Notes: generated by a model not told the origin, from the sequence alone. DNA of 64,000 bases from Roseibium sp. (GCA_017643925.1 JAEPML010000003.1:1-64000); one strand, 5' to 3'; positions 43,014 through 52,163 are shown, counted from the first letter of the stretch. Translations and numbers: made by a program.

Positions 43014-45446
43014 GAAACTATCCCGGTTCAATGCTGATATTCTGCAGGACGGCGACATGTCACTTGCAGACATGTCCCGCGGAAGCAGCCTGAGCCGCTT
43101 GGCAACGCCGGGTGCAAGATGGAACCAGTTCTCCGACGGCCTGTGGGTCTCACAGGAAATACTGACGAACCGCAGCAAGCGGTCGGTTTCCAAGGAGAGG
43201 AACCAGTTGCCATGGTCATCCCGTTCCAGACCAGCCTCGACATCGGCAGCAACTTTCGACGCGTCAAATCCGAGCGGAAAATGGAAGGCGTCCGCCAGCA
43301 AGTCTCCGGAATTGGTGTCGGTCATCCGAAGGAGCGTGACATCGTGCGAAGGCGGTCCGAAGCGATAGGCGTAGGTCACGTCGAAAAACGCGCCAATCAG
43401 ATCAACAGCGTTCAGTTCAACCGCTTGATGGGGCATCAGCAACAATTCGAGCTGACCCGAAACAACGGACGTGCGGCCCTCGCGAAGACACTGCAGCTGG
43501 AGTGAAACAGCTTTTTCTTCCGGCCGGTCATTGATGACATGAACAGCTAGTCCGTTGGTACCTTCATAAGTCAAGCAAACCTGCACGGGTCGAAAGGCCC
43601 GCTTCAGCGCGTGATATGCCGGCTTGGGTTCGCCCGAGGCGTCCAGCAGCCCCCAGCCTGCCCCCATCGCGAGATCCTGGAAAGTCCAGACAAGCGCCCC
43701 CTGGCAAGACGAGGCTTTTCTGCGCCATTCGGCGAAGGTCTGCTCCATCACGTCGGCGGTGACCGCGCGACCAAGGTCGAGGTAGCGGTCCGGATCGCCG
43801 TATCGCAGCTCAGCGGGGTCGACGCCATAAAGGGACTTCAGATAGTGGTCGCGGACATCTTCAAAGTCCCATCCGGCTCCCCTGTCCCGAGGCACGCGCG
43901 CTTTCCAGCGCGGATCGTGACCAGGCTTCACGGGAAGTTCCCGATCCAGGCTGCGCTGTTCGGGAATATTGGAAAAGGCGAGGCATTCGCCTGCAAAACG
44001 CACATCGGCGCGGCGCGCGTCTTCCAGCGGCCTCTGGTAGGCGCCGACGCCGTAATAGTGCGCAATGCCTTCATTGGGCGAAAAGGGAAGGACGCCTTCC
44101 ATTGGTGAATTTGCTGCAAAGGGAACATCCGGACGATGTTCGTTGGCTAGCGCTGGCAGGATCTCCTCGCACAAGGGCCCTTTCCACCGGCTTTCCGGCA
44201 GGCCCATCATCGCACCCTGCTGGTAGATTTCGCTGCCCCCACACAGAATGGCAAGCGAGGGACATCCTTGCGTTTCCTGAAGTTGGTCGAAGATCTCGGC
44301 CCGAACTTCATCCATGAACGCTTCGTCCTTGACCGGATAGTCGTAGTTGGCAAACATCATGTCCTGCCAGACAAGCAGTCCGAGCTCGTCGCAGAGCTCG
44401 TAAAAGGCACGGCTTTCATAGAGCATGGTGCCACCTATCCGCAGCATGTTCATGCCAGCCGACCGGGCAGCTTCCAGCTGAGGGCGATAGGTTTCCCGAT
44501 CACCGGACAGGTTCAGCAAATCAGCGTTTGTCCAGACTGCTCCACGGCAGAAGACGGCAATGCCGTTGACCTTCAGACCGAACCCCTTGCCGTCTTCTCC
44601 CCGATCTATCTCAAGGCGCCGGAATCCGGTCCGCCCAAGCGAGAGCGTTTGCCCTTCGATTTCCAGGTCAACGTCATAAAGAACCGGTTCACCGTGCGTG
44701 TGTGGCATCCAGGGCGTCACACCTGCCGGGCGCAGCACACCTGTCCAGGAACCATCTTCCTGTTCAGCCATCTGGATCGAAGCCCCAGCGCATTTCAACG
44801 TCGGCGGCACGGTGGTGTTCTCAAGCTTCAAAGAGACCGAAAGCGTCGCGCTGCCATCAGGGGCAAGGTCGGATTGAACATGTTTTGAAATCACGCATGG
44901 CAGTCCCGCCTGTTCGAGACGCAACGGCCTGTAGGGACCAACGGCATGGATTTCCGGGCACCAGCCGGGCATGTGTCCCAAAAGTGTTGTGCGCACCAGG
45001 CGCAGGCCCTGGGACGTCGCCAGTTGAGGCTTCCAGCGGGCTCTCGGTCCCTTGGCGCTGAGATGTGGTTCGAGCGCGCGGAAACAGATCTGGAGCTTGT
45101 TGCGGTCCACCAGGTCCACCGGGAGCCGGTGTTTGCGAAACATGTTCCGGCTTTCCAGAACCTTTTCGTCGTTGAGGTAGATCTCGGCAATCGTGGCCAG
45201 GCCCTCAAGGCAAAGCCGATAAGGTCCGGGTTTCGCATCAAACCAGGTCTCGTACCACACGTCTTTGCCGTGCAGCGGAACCGGTGCGCCCGAGTCAAAC
45301 CGGCCTGCTGCTGCCAGCGCGCCGGCAACGGTGCCCGGGACGTTGGCCGGTATAAAATCCCATTGATGTCCGGTTGGAAGCGACGAGCCGAACGCATCCG
45401 GCTCGGTCAAGGAAAGCGTCCACTCCACCGCAGAGAGGTCGACCAT
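43002..45446 (-). CDS. Glycoside hydrolase family 2 beta-mannosidase-like protein
   Basis: An 814-residue protein: jelly-roll sugar-binding domain (PANVPGTVAGALAAAGRFD, GKDVWYETWFD), Ig-like domain, then a TIM barrel with RIGGTMLYESRAFYELCDELGLLVWQDMMFANYDYP, acid/base Glu in LCGGSEIYQQG and putative nucleophile Glu in RFAGECLAFS. No signal peptide, so it acts in the cytoplasm or works on an intermediate there. It starts immediately after the DUF1839 stop and is the last gene of the carrier-protein cassette. Confidence 0.85.
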   Translation of the reverse strand: MVDLSAVEWTLSLTEPDAFGSSLPTGHQWDFIPANVPGTVAGALAAAGRFDSGAPVPLHGKDVWYETWFDAKPGPYRLCLEGLATIAEIYLNDEKVLESRNMFRKHRLPVDLVDRNKLQICFRALEPHLSAKGPRARWKPQLATSQGLRLVRTTLLGHMPGWCPEIHAVGPYRPLRLEQAGLPCVISKHVQSDLAPDGSATLSVSLKLENTTVPPTLKCAGASIQMAEQEDGSWTGVLRPAGVTPWMPHTHGEPVLYDVDLEIEGQTLSLGRTGFRRLEIDRGEDGKGFGLKVNGIAVFCRGAVWTNADLLNLSGDRETYRPQLEAARSAGMNMLRIGGTMLYESRAFYELCDELGLLVWQDMMFANYDYPVKDEAFMDEVRAEIFDQLQETQGCPSLAILCGGSEIYQQGAMMGLPESRWKGPLCEEILPALANEHRPDVPFAANSPMEGVLPFSPNEGIAHYYGVGAYQRPLEDARRADVRFAGECLAFSNIPEQRSLDRELPVKPGHDPRWKARVPRDRGAGWDFEDVRDHYLKSLYGVDPAELRYGDPDRYLDLGRAVTADVMEQTFAEWRRKASSCQGALVWTFQDLAMGAGWGLLDASGEPKPAYHALKRAFRPVQVCLTYEGTNGLAVHVINDRPEEKAVSLQLQCLREGRTSVVSGQLELLLMPHQAVELNAVDLIGAFFDVTYAYRFGPPSHDVTLLRMTDTNSGDLLADAFHFPLGFDASKVAADVEAGLERDDHGNWFLSLETDRLLRFVSISCETHRPSENWFHLAPGVAKRLRLLPRDMSASDMSPSCRISALNRDSFSAG

Positions 45447-46469
45447 TTACGCCCCGACGGCGTTGGCGACAGGCGTCAGCTGCGGCTCGCAGGCACCGTA
45501 CCGCTCATCCAGCATCCGCATCATGCTGTCCCATGAATTGGCCGCAGGCTGCAAGCCTTCTTCCAATCCCTGGAATTTCTTGCGCATGACCGCACGGGCC
45601 AATTTGAACTGAACCATCTTGCACGTGGAAGAGATGGTTCTCGCCTCGCTCGCACACTCAGCCAGGTCTGTCCGGGTGTGAGCAGCCAGCCAGTCGAGAT
45701 AGGACGCGAACAGCTCAAAATTTGCACCGAGCTGGCGCAAGGTGTTGAACGCATAGAGGTGAAAGAAGCCGAACTCCCGTTCACTTACCATTTCGACCTG
45801 ACCCGGGAATTGCCTCGCGAAGGCGGCCACGGGGTTCGCATCGGGACGGCGCAGAAGATGGCTCTTCAGAAGCTGTTCCGATGTTTCGACAATCTTCTCC
45901 AGCGACGGTGTTTCTTCCGGTCGCTTTACAAATTCCGCGTAGGGCAAGAACGCCGTTGGCTTTGCGTGCTCACCACGCTGAAACACGCCGTCGAAATCAT
46001 CGCCTTCCAGGCGGTGCAGTCCCAGACCATGGAAATACTCCATCACCCGGTTGTCAAAATCGATGCGGTTGATCGCGATGGTAGTCTTGCCGTTGGCTTC
46101 CCGATACCCGATCCCATGAGTGTCCGGCAGGAAGTAGCTGTCGACCTCGACCAGCGACAGGCGCCCGCGCTCGATCTGGGTCTGAACATGTGTTTCAACC
46201 CGGTCGTAGATCGCAAGCTCCGTGACCTTCAGTCCGTAGAGGGCTTCAAGATCTTCGAGCGGCACCTTGAAAAAGGTGAACTGATCGCCCTCGAAGTCCT
46301 GCGTCACCGAATAGGCCAGGCAGGCCTCCGGCGGCACGCCAAGGGACGGCAGGACCTCGATCCAGACATCGAGATAACAATTGGTTTCCGGCCAGTCGCG
46401 ATCCTGGGCATGCAGCGGGCTACGTATATAGTCCGCTGCGTGCAGATGCGGAAAAACGGCTTCGTTCAT
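45447..46469 (-). CDS. DUF1839 family protein
   Basis: A 340-residue protein belonging to DUF1839: ETNCYLDVWIEVLPSLGVPPEACLAYSVTQDFEGDQFTFFK, VDSYFLPDTHG, REFGFFHLYAFNTLRQLGANFEL. From memory, the family tends to occur beside small carrier proteins charged with amino acids by seryl-tRNA-synthetase-like ligases. Conserved Cys and His residues in the N-terminal part (NCYLDVW, DTHGIGY) suggest a transferase acting on a thioester, but this is speculation. Located between the acyl-CoA dehydrogenase and GH2 genes, spaced 15 bp from the former and directly adjacent to the latter. Confidence 0.8.
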   Translation of the reverse strand: MNEAVFPHLHAADYIRSPLHAQDRDWPETNCYLDVWIEVLPSLGVPPEACLAYSVTQDFEGDQFTFFKVPLEDLEALYGLKVTELAIYDRVETHVQTQIERGRLSLVEVDSYFLPDTHGIGYREANGKTTIAINRIDFDNRVMEYFHGLGLHRLEGDDFDGVFQRGEHAKPTAFLPYAEFVKRPEETPSLEKIVETSEQLLKSHLLRRPDANPVAAFARQFPGQVEMVSEREFGFFHLYAFNTLRQLGANFELFASYLDWLAAHTRTDLAECASEARTISSTCKMVQFKLARAVMRKKFQGLEEGLQPAANSWDSMMRMLDERYGACEPQLTPVANAVGA

Positions 46470-46484
46470 GGAGCGCTCGTTCCC

Positions 46485-47666
46485 TTACCCCAACAGGCTT
46501 GTGTCTTGCTTGTTGACCAACAGCATCGTCGACGTATTGCCGAGAATGCGGTCGTTGGAAATCATCAGCTGTGCCGAATGTGCATCACGCAGATGGCGAC
46601 CGAGGCTGAACGGCGTGCCGTTCTTGTAACCTGCAATCCCGCAAATCAGCATGCAGTGATTGATGATCGTCAGGATCGTCTGCGAGGTACCGATCTTCAC
46701 GTTGTTCATGGCAACGGAGAAGCTCATGGCGTTCAACGCATCGCTGTCGCCCTTGCAGGCCGCGAATTGCTTCAAACCGGCAACCACGTTGGCCTTCACC
46801 AGCTGAAGCAGGCTCGAGGCCTCGGCCAGACGCAGCGCACCTGGAGGAACCTGGCCGGGAGACTTGCGCGCAGCACCCTTGACGAAGCTCTGCGCCCGCG
46901 CGACTGCATCGGCCGCGATGCCGTACCAGAGCGCACCCCACAACAGGTGCGATACCGCCAGCATCGACTGGGCCGCAATCTCGGCGAAGGGGCGTGGCAG
47001 GATCTGCTCAGCCGGTGCTTCTGCCTTGAAGATGTAGCCATCCGAGCACGTGCCACGCATGCCGAGCGTGTCCCACACACTGGTCTGTTCAAGCGTGTAC
47101 TGGTCCTTCAGGAAAACTGTCGCAACCTGGTCCGAATGGGCCGCATCGGGATGACGACGCGACGTGACCATGATGGCGTCGGCATGGGCTCCATAGGAGA
47201 TGACCGTCGCATCCTTCGTCAGGCGCGCAGTGTCCCCATCGACTTCGATCGCACAAATGGAATTGCGCAGATTGCCGCCGATGCCAGCTTCACTGGTCGC
47301 GGACGCAATCAGCAGCTGTTCGGCGCAGATCCGCGTCTGGAATGCCTCGTGCCACGCACTGTCGACCGCGTAGTCCGCCAGGCTGGCAATCTGGATCTGG
47401 TGCATGGCATAGGTCATCGCCGTCGCGGCGCAGGCCTGCCCCAAAATCGCACAAATGTCCGCGACTTCGGTGAGGTTTGAACCTTCTCCGCCAAATTCAG
47501 GGCGGATCATGACCCCCATGAGCCGTTCCGCCTTGAGTGCCTCCATCCCTTCGGACGGGAAGCGACCTTCAACATCGACCTTATCGGCAAATTCAGCGGC
47601 GACCTTGGCAGCCCGCTTCGCGCGGTCGGTCAAGGACATTGCAACGATCTTGCTGGCTGCGGTCAT
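46485..47666 (-). CDS. Acyl-CoA dehydrogenase family protein (likely carrier-protein substrate)
   Basis: A 393-residue flavoprotein of the acyl-CoA dehydrogenase fold: FGGEGSNLTEVADICAILGQACAATAMTYAMHQIQ, SATSEAGIGGNLRNS and SVWDTLGMRGTCSDGYIF. The C-terminal domain has IINHCMLICGIAGYKNGTPFSLGRHLRDAHSAQLMISND, where the usual catalytic-base loop of fatty-acid enzymes is not evident. Three base pairs separate it from the carrier protein gene, so the substrate is more likely an acyl or aminoacyl group on that carrier than a CoA ester. Confidence 0.85.
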   Translation of the reverse strand: MTAASKIVAMSLTDRAKRAAKVAAEFADKVDVEGRFPSEGMEALKAERLMGVMIRPEFGGEGSNLTEVADICAILGQACAATAMTYAMHQIQIASLADYAVDSAWHEAFQTRICAEQLLIASATSEAGIGGNLRNSICAIEVDGDTARLTKDATVISYGAHADAIMVTSRRHPDAAHSDQVATVFLKDQYTLEQTSVWDTLGMRGTCSDGYIFKAEAPAEQILPRPFAEIAAQSMLAVSHLLWGALWYGIAADAVARAQSFVKGAARKSPGQVPPGALRLAEASSLLQLVKANVVAGLKQFAACKGDSDALNAMSFSVAMNNVKIGTSQTILTIINHCMLICGIAGYKNGTPFSLGRHLRDAHSAQLMISNDRILGNTSTMLLVNKQDTSLLG

Positions 47667-47669
47667 GGA

Positions 47670-47918
47670 TCAAGCCGCCTGATCTTTGAGGATTTCGTCC
47701 AGAGCCGTTTCAATTTCGACGACGGACGAAAACGACTTGCGGTTCAGAAGGTGCTCGGGAAATTCAACGTCAAACTCTTCTTCCAGTGCCAGCATCACCT
47801 GAACTGACGCAAAGGAAGACAAACCCGCATCATAGAGATCGGCACTGTCGACAATGTTTTCGACGGAAACAGGCAAGTTACCGTGTTTCGACAAAATAGA
47901 ACGAATGGTCTGTTTCAT
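47670..47918 (-). CDS. Acyl carrier protein homologue, aminoacyl-carrier-protein type
   Basis: An 82-residue carrier protein. The phosphopantetheine Ser lies in DLYDAGLSSFASVQVML (Ser35), followed by EEEFDVEFPEHLLNRKSFSSV. The GLSSFASV and NRKSF pattern resembles the small carrier proteins that receive glycine or alanine from amino acid:[carrier protein] ligases in Agrobacterium and Bradyrhizobium, rather than the fatty-acid AcpP (DSLD). Start 47918 has AAGGA upstream; GTG 47933 is a weaker alternative. First gene of the minus-strand cassette. No ligase is visible in the window. Confidence 0.85.
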   Translation of the reverse strand: MKQTIRSILSKHGNLPVSVENIVDSADLYDAGLSSFASVQVMLALEEEFDVEFPEHLLNRKSFSSVVEIETALDEILKDQAA

Positions 47919-48128
47919 GATTATCCTTGCCACTTAAACTGACCTTGCGCAGGTCAAGCCTCCACTTCGGGGAGCTATCTAGCAACAAAAAGAATAAACT
48001 GCGCTTAAGGCGCATGGTAAAAAATTACGAAACAAAACAGATTAAATACAGTTAAAATGACTTAACATTTTCCTCAACTATACTGAGGCCTCAAATATTT
48101 TACTTGAACTCACGACGGTGAACTCTGC
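47919..48128. promoter_or_regulatory. AT-rich intergenic region before the carrier-protein cassette
   Basis: About 200 bp, clearly AT-richer than its surroundings, between the cytochrome b561 stop and the carrier-protein start. It must contain the cassette promoter on the minus strand. No specific operator identified. Confidence 0.4.
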
Positions 48129-48659
48129 TCACATCATGCGTTGCAGTACACCGTCCTTGCGGATGAAACCGTGAAAGAGCGCAGCACCGATGTGCAGCAG
48201 CACCGCAAGCGTGAACAGGATCCCGAGAACCTCGTGAACCGTGAACAGTTGTTCGGACAGGGCGCGGTCCTTTGAGACAATTGCAGGCATCGTAAACAGA
48301 CCGAAAACCGTGATCTTGGCCGGATAGGCAGAAGTGGCCACCCAGCCGATAAAAGGGTTCACAAGCAAGAAGGCATAGATGAAGACATGCGTCACCTTCG
48401 CCGATGTCCTCTGCCACATGGGAATATCGGCCGGAAGGGGAGCAGGCTTGTGGGTCAGCCTGTAGGCAAGACGGATGACAGTCAAAATCATCAAGACGAC
48501 GCCAACGGAGCGATGGTAGTCGAACAGCTGGTTCTGCAGCTGACCGCCATCGATGCGGATCATGATCAAACCGGCGGGCACCATGGTCAGTACCATGATG
48601 GCTGTCAGCCAATGTATGGCGCGCGCCACCAGGCTGTAGCGTCCCTCAACGTTGGCCAT
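48129..48659 (-). CDS. Cytochrome b561 family protein
   Basis: A 176-residue membrane protein with four helices and the haem-binding histidines in LVARAIHWLTAIMVLTMVPAG, LFDYHRSVGVVLMIL, ITKVTHVFIYAFLL-like TSAKVTHVFIYAFLLVNPFIGW and FTVHEVLGILFTLAVLLHIGAALFH. It moves electrons from quinol in the inner membrane; prokaryotic members oxidise ubiquinol or scavenge superoxide. Start 48659 (MANVEG) has GGAGAGGG upstream. Monocistronic in appearance. Confidence 0.9.
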   Translation of the reverse strand: MANVEGRYSLVARAIHWLTAIMVLTMVPAGLIMIRIDGGQLQNQLFDYHRSVGVVLMILTVIRLAYRLTHKPAPLPADIPMWQRTSAKVTHVFIYAFLLVNPFIGWVATSAYPAKITVFGLFTMPAIVSKDRALSEQLFTVHEVLGILFTLAVLLHIGAALFHGFIRKDGVLQRMM

Positions 48660-48731
48660 GTTGCCCTCTCCTCTCCCTATCAACTTGTCATCGTAGGTAG
48701 CGGAGCTGTCAAATTCAACAAGGGTCTGAGG

Positions 48732-49544
48732 TCAGTCAGCACTGCTCTGTGGAGGGAATGCCACAAAATCGATGTGCCCGACTTTCATCCTGAGTCTGCC
48801 GTGCGATATCAGGCTCGACCGATCCTGCCACCAGTCTTCGAGCTTTGACATTTCCAGGCCAAGTTCCTTGCCAACGCGCTGCCATCCACCCAGAAACTCG
48901 ATCAGGAAATCCCGCTTGCCTGCATCTATTTCCCAATCGGATGTATCCGAGAGGACCTGATATCCCGCCTGTGCGAACAATTCAATCGCCCTTTGCGCAG
49001 CATCAGGTCCCAGCGAAAGCCCAAAGCCCTTGTCAGTTTTCTGATGTCGGTTCAAACCGTTTCGAAGTTCTGTGTCCAGCATGTGCGAAGGTTCGAATTC
49101 TGCCCGGCCATCATAGCTCAAGGCGCCCAGGAACGGTTTCCCCGATTGCACCACTTTCTTCACGAGACGCTGCAGAAAACTCTCCGAAACCAGATCAAGA
49201 AAGGCCGAGGTCGTAACCGCGGACACGTCCTGGAAATTCAGTGTTTCGAGGTCAGCCGCGAGGTCGACTTGTTGGATCGAGAGCGTGAAATTTCCTGTTC
49301 CATACCTTCGGGCCACTGCGACCTTCAAGAGATCGCGATCGTAATCTGTCAGATGCCATTCGACCGGTGTCTTGAAACGCCTCGCGAGGGCCGAGACCGT
49401 CGATCCCGCGCCGCTCGCGAGATCCAGAATGCGGATATTCTCCGCCGGGAGCAGTTTCAGAAACTGGTCTTCAACAGATTTGCTTCGGGCTGCCAGATCC
49501 AGCGGTTCCCGCAGCGCAAGCCAGTGCGATGAAAATCCGCTCAT
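48732..49544 (-). CDS. Class I SAM-dependent methyltransferase of the pterin-synthase-like operon
   Basis: A 270-residue enzyme. Motif I is ILDLASGAGSTVSALA, followed by WHLTDYDRDLLKVA and VTTSAFLDLVSE. Substrate unknown. The ATG overlaps the GT4 stop (ATGA-type overlap at 49541-49544), so it is coupled to the glycosyltransferase, suggesting both act on the same small molecule or glycan. Ends SHGRLRMKVGHIDFVAFPP. Last gene of a four-gene minus-strand operon. Confidence 0.85.
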   Translation of the reverse strand: MSGFSSHWLALREPLDLAARSKSVEDQFLKLLPAENIRILDLASGAGSTVSALARRFKTPVEWHLTDYDRDLLKVAVARRYGTGNFTLSIQQVDLAADLETLNFQDVSAVTTSAFLDLVSESFLQRLVKKVVQSGKPFLGALSYDGRAEFEPSHMLDTELRNGLNRHQKTDKGFGLSLGPDAAQRAIELFAQAGYQVLSDTSDWEIDAGKRDFLIEFLGGWQRVGKELGLEMSKLEDWWQDRSSLISHGRLRMKVGHIDFVAFPPQSSAD

Positions 49545-50593
49545 GCGGCCACCTTTCTCAAAAACCGGTCAAACTGGCTGCTGGCATCTGCCCAGCTCGG
49601 AAGATCACGCGCTGCCTTCCTGGCTGCGTCTGACAGAATGGCTCGTCTTTCGGGATCGGTGATCAGCAGGTCAAGCGCATCGCGCAAGGCGGCAAAGTTT
49701 TCTGTCTCGCAATATATGGACGCACGCTCCGGAAGTGTGTTTTTCACTGCACCGCCGCCACTGCCGATGACAGGCAGGCCATAGGCAATGGCCTCGGTGA
49801 ACGCCATCCCGTAGCCCTCGTAGCGGCTCGCAAGCACAAAAATGTCCGCCGCCCGATAATATGCCGTCAGGTCCTGCGCGGGCACCGCGCCGTGGAAGGT
49901 TATCCGTTTCTCCAGTCCGAGCCGGACCGCCTGCTCTTGCAGGGCGGCGAGGCAGTCCGGATCGGCCTGAAGCCCGCCAACCAGGTCCAGCTGCCAATTG
50001 TGATGCAACAGGTCTCCCAGTGCCTTGAACAGCAAGTCGTAGCCTTTTCTCGGTACGACCGTTCCCACACTCAACAAACGCACCTTTTCAGTTGATGCGC
50101 GCACGATCGGCTCCGGAATATCGGTTCCCGGTAGGATGACTGCGATCCGATCCGCTTCAACACCGAACAGGTCCTGGACCTGCAGTGCTGTTGCGGGACT
50201 GGTCACGATCACCTGGCCTGCATGTTTCAGAACCTCGTTTTCGGATTGCTTCAAACGGTCTGCCTGCTCCGCGGATAATCCGTTTTCCCGACACAGCGGA
50301 TGATGCACAAGCGCAATCAGCCGAAGCCTTTTGGCAAGCGCGCTTGCCGCCTCCGGCATGACGCCAAAGGCCAAGCCGTCGACGATCACTCTCGCGCCTT
50401 CGGGAAGGTCCACCAGTTTTTGGCCGGCATCGGCCAGCACCTCAGCACTTGGGAAAGGAAACCCCTCGCCCAGCGGCAGCAGTTTCACCTGCCATCCCAG
50501 ATCCCGCAGCCCCGCGATCACCCTGCGGTCATATGCGTAGCCACCGGTCGGGGTATCGATGTCTCCCGGATAGGCGAAATAAAGCTCCTGCAT
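49541..50593 (-). CDS. GT4 glycosyltransferase of the pterin-synthase-like operon
   Basis: A 350-residue GT-B enzyme: FAYPGDIDTPTGGYAYDRRVIAGL, ALVHHPLCRENGLS, LLSVGTVVPRKGYDLLFKAL and the ASRYEGYGMAFTEAIAYGLPVIGSGGG box with conserved Glu residues. It lies 12 bp after the pterin-synthase-like gene and overlaps the methyltransferase gene. Acceptor unknown; a small metabolite made by the operon is as likely as a polysaccharide. Confidence 0.85.
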   Translation of the reverse strand: MQELYFAYPGDIDTPTGGYAYDRRVIAGLRDLGWQVKLLPLGEGFPFPSAEVLADAGQKLVDLPEGARVIVDGLAFGVMPEAASALAKRLRLIALVHHPLCRENGLSAEQADRLKQSENEVLKHAGQVIVTSPATALQVQDLFGVEADRIAVILPGTDIPEPIVRASTEKVRLLSVGTVVPRKGYDLLFKALGDLLHHNWQLDLVGGLQADPDCLAALQEQAVRLGLEKRITFHGAVPAQDLTAYYRAADIFVLASRYEGYGMAFTEAIAYGLPVIGSGGGAVKNTLPERASIYCETENFAALRDALDLLITDPERRAILSDAARKAARDLPSWADASSQFDRFLRKVAA

Positions 50594-50605
50594 GTGCTGT
50601 CCGGA

Positions 50606-51004
50606 TCAGATCTTTGCTTCGTACCAGGCGCGGGCTACGTGGGATTCGGAGATTGTCACGCGGATCGCTCCAATCTGGTCACCCGGGCGGCCCAGGCGAT
50701 TTTCCCGCGCGGCTCGCGCAAGATGGTCATGGACGTGCTTGGTCAGGAATTCCGTCGTGGTGTTGACCCCGGCAAATTCAGGCACGTCGTCCAGGTTCTT
50801 GTAATTGAGTGGCTCCAGAACTTCCTTCAGAGCCTCATGGGCCCGCCCGATGTCGATTACCACGCCATTTTCATCAAGGTTTTCCGCCAGGAAAGCCGCG
50901 TCGATAACGAAAGTTGCCCCATGGAGGGCCTGGGCGGGACCGAAGAGCTCACCCTTGAAGGAGTGAGCAATCATGACATGGTCTCGAACTTCAACTGCAA
51001 ACAT
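50606..51004 (-). CDS. 6-pyruvoyl-tetrahydropterin/6-carboxytetrahydropterin synthase-like protein with degenerate active site
   Basis: A 132-residue T-fold protein of the PTPS/QueD family. Zinc ligand positions: His14 (IAHSF) and His28 (LHGATF) are kept, but the second His of the usual HGHNY is Ala30, and the catalytic Cys four residues before His28 is Ala24. LNYKNLDDVPEF, NTTTEFL and the end ESHVARAWYE match the family. So either the chemistry differs, with the His of ESHVARA perhaps taking part, or the protein only binds pterin. Start 51004 (MFAVEVRD) is the conserved one. It sits between the dehydrogenase (48 bp) and GT4 (12 bp) genes. Confidence 0.8.
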   Translation of the reverse strand: MFAVEVRDHVMIAHSFKGELFGPAQALHGATFVIDAAFLAENLDENGVVIDIGRAHEALKEVLEPLNYKNLDDVPEFAGVNTTTEFLTKHVHDHLARAARENRLGRPGDQIGAIRVTISESHVARAWYEAKI

Positions 51005-51052
51005 TTCTATGGTCCTGAAAATCAATCTCAAAACAGGTTGAGCATGGAAGGA

Positions 51053-52066
51053 TTAGCTTGTGCACTCGTCATAAACGACCAGTGCCGCGAGCACATCTGA
51101 AGACTTGTTCAACAAATCGGGAAGGCGATCGGGCAGTCTTTCAAAGGGCACCCGGTCGCTGATCAGCGCATCCAGCCTGTCATCCGACAAGAGAGACAGC
51201 GCTGTTTCCAACCGGCGTCGATAGGACCAGCGCGATCGCCGCTCGACCGGTATCGACCCGACCTGACTGGATTTCAATGCCAGGCGCCGGCAATGAAAGT
51301 CCGCGCCCAGCGGGATGGCGACATCATTGGCTCCATACCAACTCAGTTCCACGATCGTCGTTTCATCGGCGGCACATGCAAGCGCGGTCGCCAGTCCACC
51401 CGCGCTCGCGCTGGTATGGAACACGAGATCCTGGTTCTCCGGAGCGCTCCCGGGCGGTGAAAACTCCAGCCCGAGCGAGATCGCGATTTCCGCGCGCGCT
51501 TCGTTCGTATCCACCAATGTGACCCTCGTTCCGGGCAGTTGAGCGAGCAGATGGGCGGTCAAAATACCGAGAACTCCCGCGCCAACCACGCAGATGTGAT
51601 CCCCAGGTGATGGTTTTCCGTCCCATATAGCATTGAGCGCGGTTTCCATGTTGGCGGCCAACACGGCCCGGTCCGGCGGGACATTGTCAGGAAGCGGCAC
51701 ACAGGAAGGACTTGGGAGAGTAAAAACGTTTTGGTGCGGATAGAGCGAAAAGACGGTACGGCCGAGAAGCGCGGGATCGCCGGCCACCACTTTGCCAACG
51801 TTGGAATAGCCGTATTTCACCGGATGCGGAAACTCACCGTCCTGATTGGGCGCGCGCATGCGCTGCCACTCGCTTCTGGGAACTTCACCCCGGAAAACAA
51901 GGCCTTCCGTACCGCGACTGATACCGCTAAAGAGGCTCTGGATTTTCACTTCGCCAGGTTGTGGCGCGAGACAGTCTACAGGTTTGAGACCGCATTGCAG
52001 CGGGCCGGTGTACCACAAGGCCTGCGGCACCCGTGTTCCGTTTTGCCTGTCCGGCTCGCTCCGCAT
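51053..52066 (-). CDS. Medium-chain dehydrogenase/reductase, zinc-ligand-poor
   Basis: A 337-residue MDR-superfamily enzyme. The Rossmann motif is ICVVGAGVLGILTAHLLAQ followed by VTLVDTNEARAEIA. The catalytic-zinc Cys expected in the GroES-like domain is absent: the stretch reads SLFSGISRGTEGLVFRGEVP, as in BchC-like and other atypical members; YGYSNVGKVV and MSLYPHQNVF-like FSLYPHQNVF follow. Starts TTG 52075, GTG 52069 and ATG 52066 are in frame, with GGAG upstream. First gene of the operon; may reduce a keto group on a pterin-like intermediate (inference). Confidence 0.8.
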   Translation of the reverse strand: MRSEPDRQNGTRVPQALWYTGPLQCGLKPVDCLAPQPGEVKIQSLFSGISRGTEGLVFRGEVPRSEWQRMRAPNQDGEFPHPVKYGYSNVGKVVAGDPALLGRTVFSLYPHQNVFTLPSPSCVPLPDNVPPDRAVLAANMETALNAIWDGKPSPGDHICVVGAGVLGILTAHLLAQLPGTRVTLVDTNEARAEIAISLGLEFSPPGSAPENQDLVFHTSASAGGLATALACAADETTIVELSWYGANDVAIPLGADFHCRRLALKSSQVGSIPVERRSRWSYRRRLETALSLLSDDRLDALISDRVPFERLPDRLPDLLNKSSDVLAALVVYDECTS

Positions 52067-52163
52067 CACATTCAAACTCCGACCACTTCGACTGACTTGT
52101 CAATTTTAGGACATTTTGACATGCGCACTATCGCTACGATTGCTTCGATTGGAAGTCACAAAA

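Noticed and set aside
45678-47480. 600-codon open frame on the plus strand
   Set aside because: It runs antisense to DUF1839 and acyl-CoA dehydrogenase, which have clear family motifs; long antisense frames are common in GC-rich DNA.
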